DNA from: CF-96 sp028287605
GTDB taxonomy: Bacteria; Chloroflexota; Dormibacteria; Aeolococcales; Aeolococcaceae
Direction: 5' to 3'
NCBI GenBank assembly: GCA_034666465.1
Contig: JAXDLT010000195.1
Coordinates: forward strand, 1-12,984
Length of the DNA: 12,984 nt
Under the pieces are notes generated by a model. That model was not told the DNA's origin. It did not search any database and was given only the letters and a program-made list of their open reading frames with translations. A program made the translations under genes and the position numbers. Position 1 is the first letter of the stretch; the number at the start of each line of letters is the position of its first letter. Positions 11,066 to 12,984 of this stretch are shown piece by piece.

Positions 11066-12649
11066 ATGGCCTCGCTGAACGCTGTCCACTTCGCCGACGG
11101 CTTCGACGGACCGGACACCGTCGCCCTCGGTCTCGAGGCGCCCGAGCTCTCCGCCGTGGTCGGCGGCGGGCTGCTCACGTCGGCGATCGTGCACAGCCCG
11201 GCCCCGGCGGGCGTGCGGCTGCCCGCCGCGGCGCTGGTCGCGCTGATGGCGGCGGCGCTGGGCTGGGTCAGACCCCAGGGACGCTCGCTGCTGCGCTGGG
11301 GCTGGCTTGCCGCCCGCTTCGCGGCGGCGCCCCGGAGCGGGGCCGGCTGGCTGGCGGCCAGCGGCGGCGACCGGATCGACGGGGGTGCGGAGGACGGCGC
11401 CACCGCCGAGCCCGAGCCCGCCTGGGCGCGGTGGCTGCGGCACACCGTGCCCGGGCGGGACCGCGAGCCGGCCCCCGCCACGGACGGGGTCGCGGAGCCG
11501 GAGGTGGCCGAGGCGCCGGCGGCCGAGGCGCCGGTGGCCGAGCCGGGGAGAGCGACGGCGGCCCCGGCGCCGCGGCGGCGGCGGCGACCCGCGGCGGCGG
11601 CGAGCCGGCCCGGCGTCGACGACGACGGCGCCACCGTCGAGGTGCGCCGCCCGCCGATCGTCCTGCTCCCCGAGACCGCTGCCCGCGGGGACGGCGGGGA
11701 GGGGGCGGAGGCCGAGGAGGCCGAGCCGGAGCCGGCCACGATCGTGCCCCTCTGCCGCCCGGCCGCCGCGCTCGAGGTGGCCGAGGCGTGCCCCGTCCCG
11801 CCGTCCCTCCAGGCGGCGGACGCGCTCGCCCCGGTGTTCGTCGGCGCCACCCGCCGCATCACCTTCTTCTCGCTCAACGGCGGTGCGGGCCGGACCACCC
11901 TGGCCACCGAGCTCGCCTGCCTGCTCGCCGCCCGCGGCCGCCACCGCCCCGGCCCCGGCGCCGCCGCCCGGCCGCTCCGCGTCGCCCTCCTCGACCTCGA
12001 CCTCCGCAGCGCCACCGTGGCGGTCCGCCTCGGCATCCCCCAGCCCACCCTCTGGGACTACCTGCTCAGCGGCGACCAGGGGCCGGGGGCGCTCGACCGC
12101 CACATGGTCACCCACGGCTCCGGGGCGCGGGCCCTGCTGGGGCCCCCGAAGCCGCTGAGCGGCGGAACCGCGGTCGAGCCCGCACGGGTCGCCGAGATCG
12201 TCCACCGGCTGGAGTGCGACGGCACCCACTTCATCCTCTTCGACGTCGGCGCCGACCTCGGCGCGGTGACCACCTGGGTGCTCAGCGCCGCCCATGACAT
12301 CTACGTGGTGCTGACGCCGACGGCGAGCGGGGTGCAGGACGCCTACCGCTCCACCGAGGCGCTGCGCCGGCTGGGGCTCGGCTCGAAGCTGCGGTACGTG
12401 GTCAACCGCGCCCGCCCCGGGATCGACCTGGACGAGGTGATGGGCGACCTCGGCGGCCGCATCGCCGCCTCCATCCCCTTCGACCCGCGCATCGAGGAGG
12501 CCGAGAACGGGCACCGCATCGCCTCCCTCGACGGCGGCGGCCCCGCGGCCGAGGCCCTGGCCGGGCTCGCCGCCCAGGTCTACCCCGCGCTGAGCCCGCC
12601 CGCGGCACGCCGCCGGCTGCGCCTCTTCGGGAGGCGCCGGGTTGGCTGA
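11066..12649 (+). CDS. CpaE/MinD-like ATPase with an N-terminal PrgI-like membrane domain
   Basis: The ATG at 11066 follows GGAGGG by 9 nt and gives 527 residues. Residues 12-92 resemble PrgI-family proteins: a GPDTVALGLEAPEL start, two membrane helices (about 28-43 and 53-69), then VRPQGRSLLRWGWLAARF. Residues 95-255 are a disordered linker rich in Ala, Glu, Pro and an Arg run (170-174). From 263 a ParA/MinD/CpaE-type ATPase begins: P-loop SLNGGAGRTT (269-278), DLDLRSAT with Asp310 and Asp312, and FDVGADLG with Asp393 as Walker B. A final basic tail (RRRLRLFGRRR) ends it. The usual KGGxGKT reads NGGAGRT, so both lysines are replaced. CpaE proteins place Tad/Flp pilus machinery at the right site; the CpaF gene follows at once, overlapping by 8 nt. 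The PrgI assignment is from pattern alone. Confidence 0.85.
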   Translation: MASLNAVHFADGFDGPDTVALGLEAPELSAVVGGGLLTSAIVHSPAPAGVRLPAAALVALMAAALGWVRPQGRSLLRWGWLAARFAAAPRSGAGWLAASGGDRIDGGAEDGATAEPEPAWARWLRHTVPGRDREPAPATDGVAEPEVAEAPAAEAPVAEPGRATAAPAPRRRRRPAAAASRPGVDDDGATVEVRRPPIVLLPETAARGDGGEGAEAEEAEPEPATIVPLCRPAAALEVAEACPVPPSLQAADALAPVFVGATRRITFFSLNGGAGRTTLATELACLLAARGRHRPGPGAAARPLRVALLDLDLRSATVAVRLGIPQPTLWDYLLSGDQGPGALDRHMVTHGSGARALLGPPKPLSGGTAVEPARVAEIVHRLECDGTHFILFDVGADLGAVTTWVLSAAHDIYVVLTPTASGVQDAYRSTEALRRLGLGSKLRYVVNRARPGIDLDEVMGDLGGRIAASIPFDPRIEEAENGHRIASLDGGGPAAEALAGLAAQVYPALSPPAARRRLRLFGRRRVG

Positions 12650-12984
12650 GACGACGGTCCTCGACGCCGGGCTGCTGCAGACCGTGCGCAGCCGGCTGAC
12701 GCTGCAGCTCGAGCCCGGGCTCGCCGACCCCTTCAGCGACGTCGCCGGCCGCGAGCGGCTGATCCGCGAGGCGCTGGTGCGGGTGCTGATGGAGGCCCGG
12801 CCGGAGGCGGCGGTGGACGACGGCGACGTCGGACAGCTCTACGACGAGCTGGTCGGCCTGGGGCCGCTGCAGCCGCTGATGGACGACGAGCTCACCACCG
12901 ACATCCTCGTCAACCGCTGGGACGAGGTGTTCATCGAGCGCTCCGGCCGGCTGCAGCGCACCGCTGCGCGCTTCCGCGACCAGG
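12642..12984 (+). CDS. cpaF: CpaF/TadA-type secretion ATPase, 3' end outside window
   Basis: The TTG at 12642 has GGGAGG 7 nt upstream and overlaps the last 8 nt of the CpaE-like gene, so the two are translationally coupled. The 114 visible residues are the N-terminal part of a type II/IV secretion ATPase of the CpaF family. They show a helical start, LYDELVGLGPLQPLMDDE, and DILVNRWDEVFIERSGRLQ, where family members usually have MVNGPDxVFVExxGRL. The Walker A and B motifs would lie beyond the window. CpaF hexamers power assembly of Tad/Flp pili at the inner membrane; tadB, tadC and pilin genes would be expected downstream. The frame has no stop up to the last base. Confidence 0.92.
   Translation, partial: MAETTVLDAGLLQTVRSRLTLQLEPGLADPFSDVAGRERLIREALVRVLMEARPEAAVDDGDVGQLYDELVGLGPLQPLMDDELTTDILVNRWDEVFIERSGRLQRTAARFRDQ

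Noticed and set aside
10893..11078. 61-codon open frame in the control region before the CpaE-like gene
   Set aside because: No ribosome site, and it runs through the palindrome and promoter into the next gene's start region.
10684..12514. Two long minus-strand open frames of 454 and 541 codons opposite the CpaE-like gene
   Set aside because: They lack domains and ribosome sites; the plus strand has a P-loop ATPase with proper codon bias. Stop-free antisense frames are expected at this GC content.
1..12984. CRISPR arrays, insertion sequences or toxin-antitoxin pairs
   Set aside because: No regularly spaced repeats, no transposase motifs with terminal inverted repeats, and no small gene pair with toxin-antitoxin features were seen on either strand.

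Overview
The window is GC-rich bacterial DNA. Nearly every codon in the real genes ends in G or C, GTG and TTG starts are common, and some promoters sit so close to the start codon that leaderless mRNA is likely. The gene set includes a DUF5667 membrane protein, Holin-X/YqjE-like and DUF3618-like membrane proteins, HspR-type MerR regulators, OtsA/OtsB and Tad-pilus ATPases. This suggests a soil-type high-GC phylum such as Dormibacterota, Chloroflexota or Actinomycetota. Dormibacterota is my best guess, by inference only. I see no IS element, phage structural gene or CRISPR array; the window looks chromosomal.

Region 1 (1-2402): the 3' part of a DUF5667-type single-pass membrane protein is followed by a short, headless C-terminal piece of an L,D-transpeptidase. 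Next come a minus-strand two-domain PRC-barrel protein, a minus-strand tRNA-Gln(CUG) with encoded CCA, and a divergent, probably leaderless small zinc-ribbon protein.

Region 2 (2452-6714, all minus): this reads as an envelope and stress cluster. In transcription order it holds an HspR-like MerR regulator, then, after its own promoter region, a single-domain response regulator, a second near-duplicate HspR-like regulator, a Holin-X/YqjE-like membrane protein, a DUF3618-like membrane protein and a class A penicillin-binding protein. Gaps of 5-8 bp and a 46-bp overlap make the five-gene part a likely operon. It would link signal reception and heat-shock-type regulation to membrane proteins and peptidoglycan synthesis.

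Region 3 (6715-10687): a 55-residue membrane protein with a long untranslated leader converges on a minus-strand otsA-otsB pair that makes trehalose. Divergent from otsA is a polyketide-cyclase/SRPBCC-like protein. Its reading frame runs 306 nt antisense into a convergent gene for a phasin-like protein with an Arg/Thr/Ala tail; that gene has the clearest sigma-70-type promoter in the window.

Region 4 (10688-12984): a 378-bp control region carries divergent promoters, a tandem direct repeat and a perfect 16-bp palindrome. It is followed by a CpaE/MinD-like ATPase with an apparent PrgI-like two-helix membrane domain at its N-terminus, translationally coupled to a CpaF/TadA secretion ATPase that runs off the window. 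This is the start of a Tad/Flp pilus or related secretion locus.

The most novel-looking items are the PrgI-like/CpaE-like fusion with a P-loop lacking both lysines, the response-regulator/HspR/Holin-X/PBP operon, and the granule- or DNA-binding-like protein with its repeat-bearing promoter.
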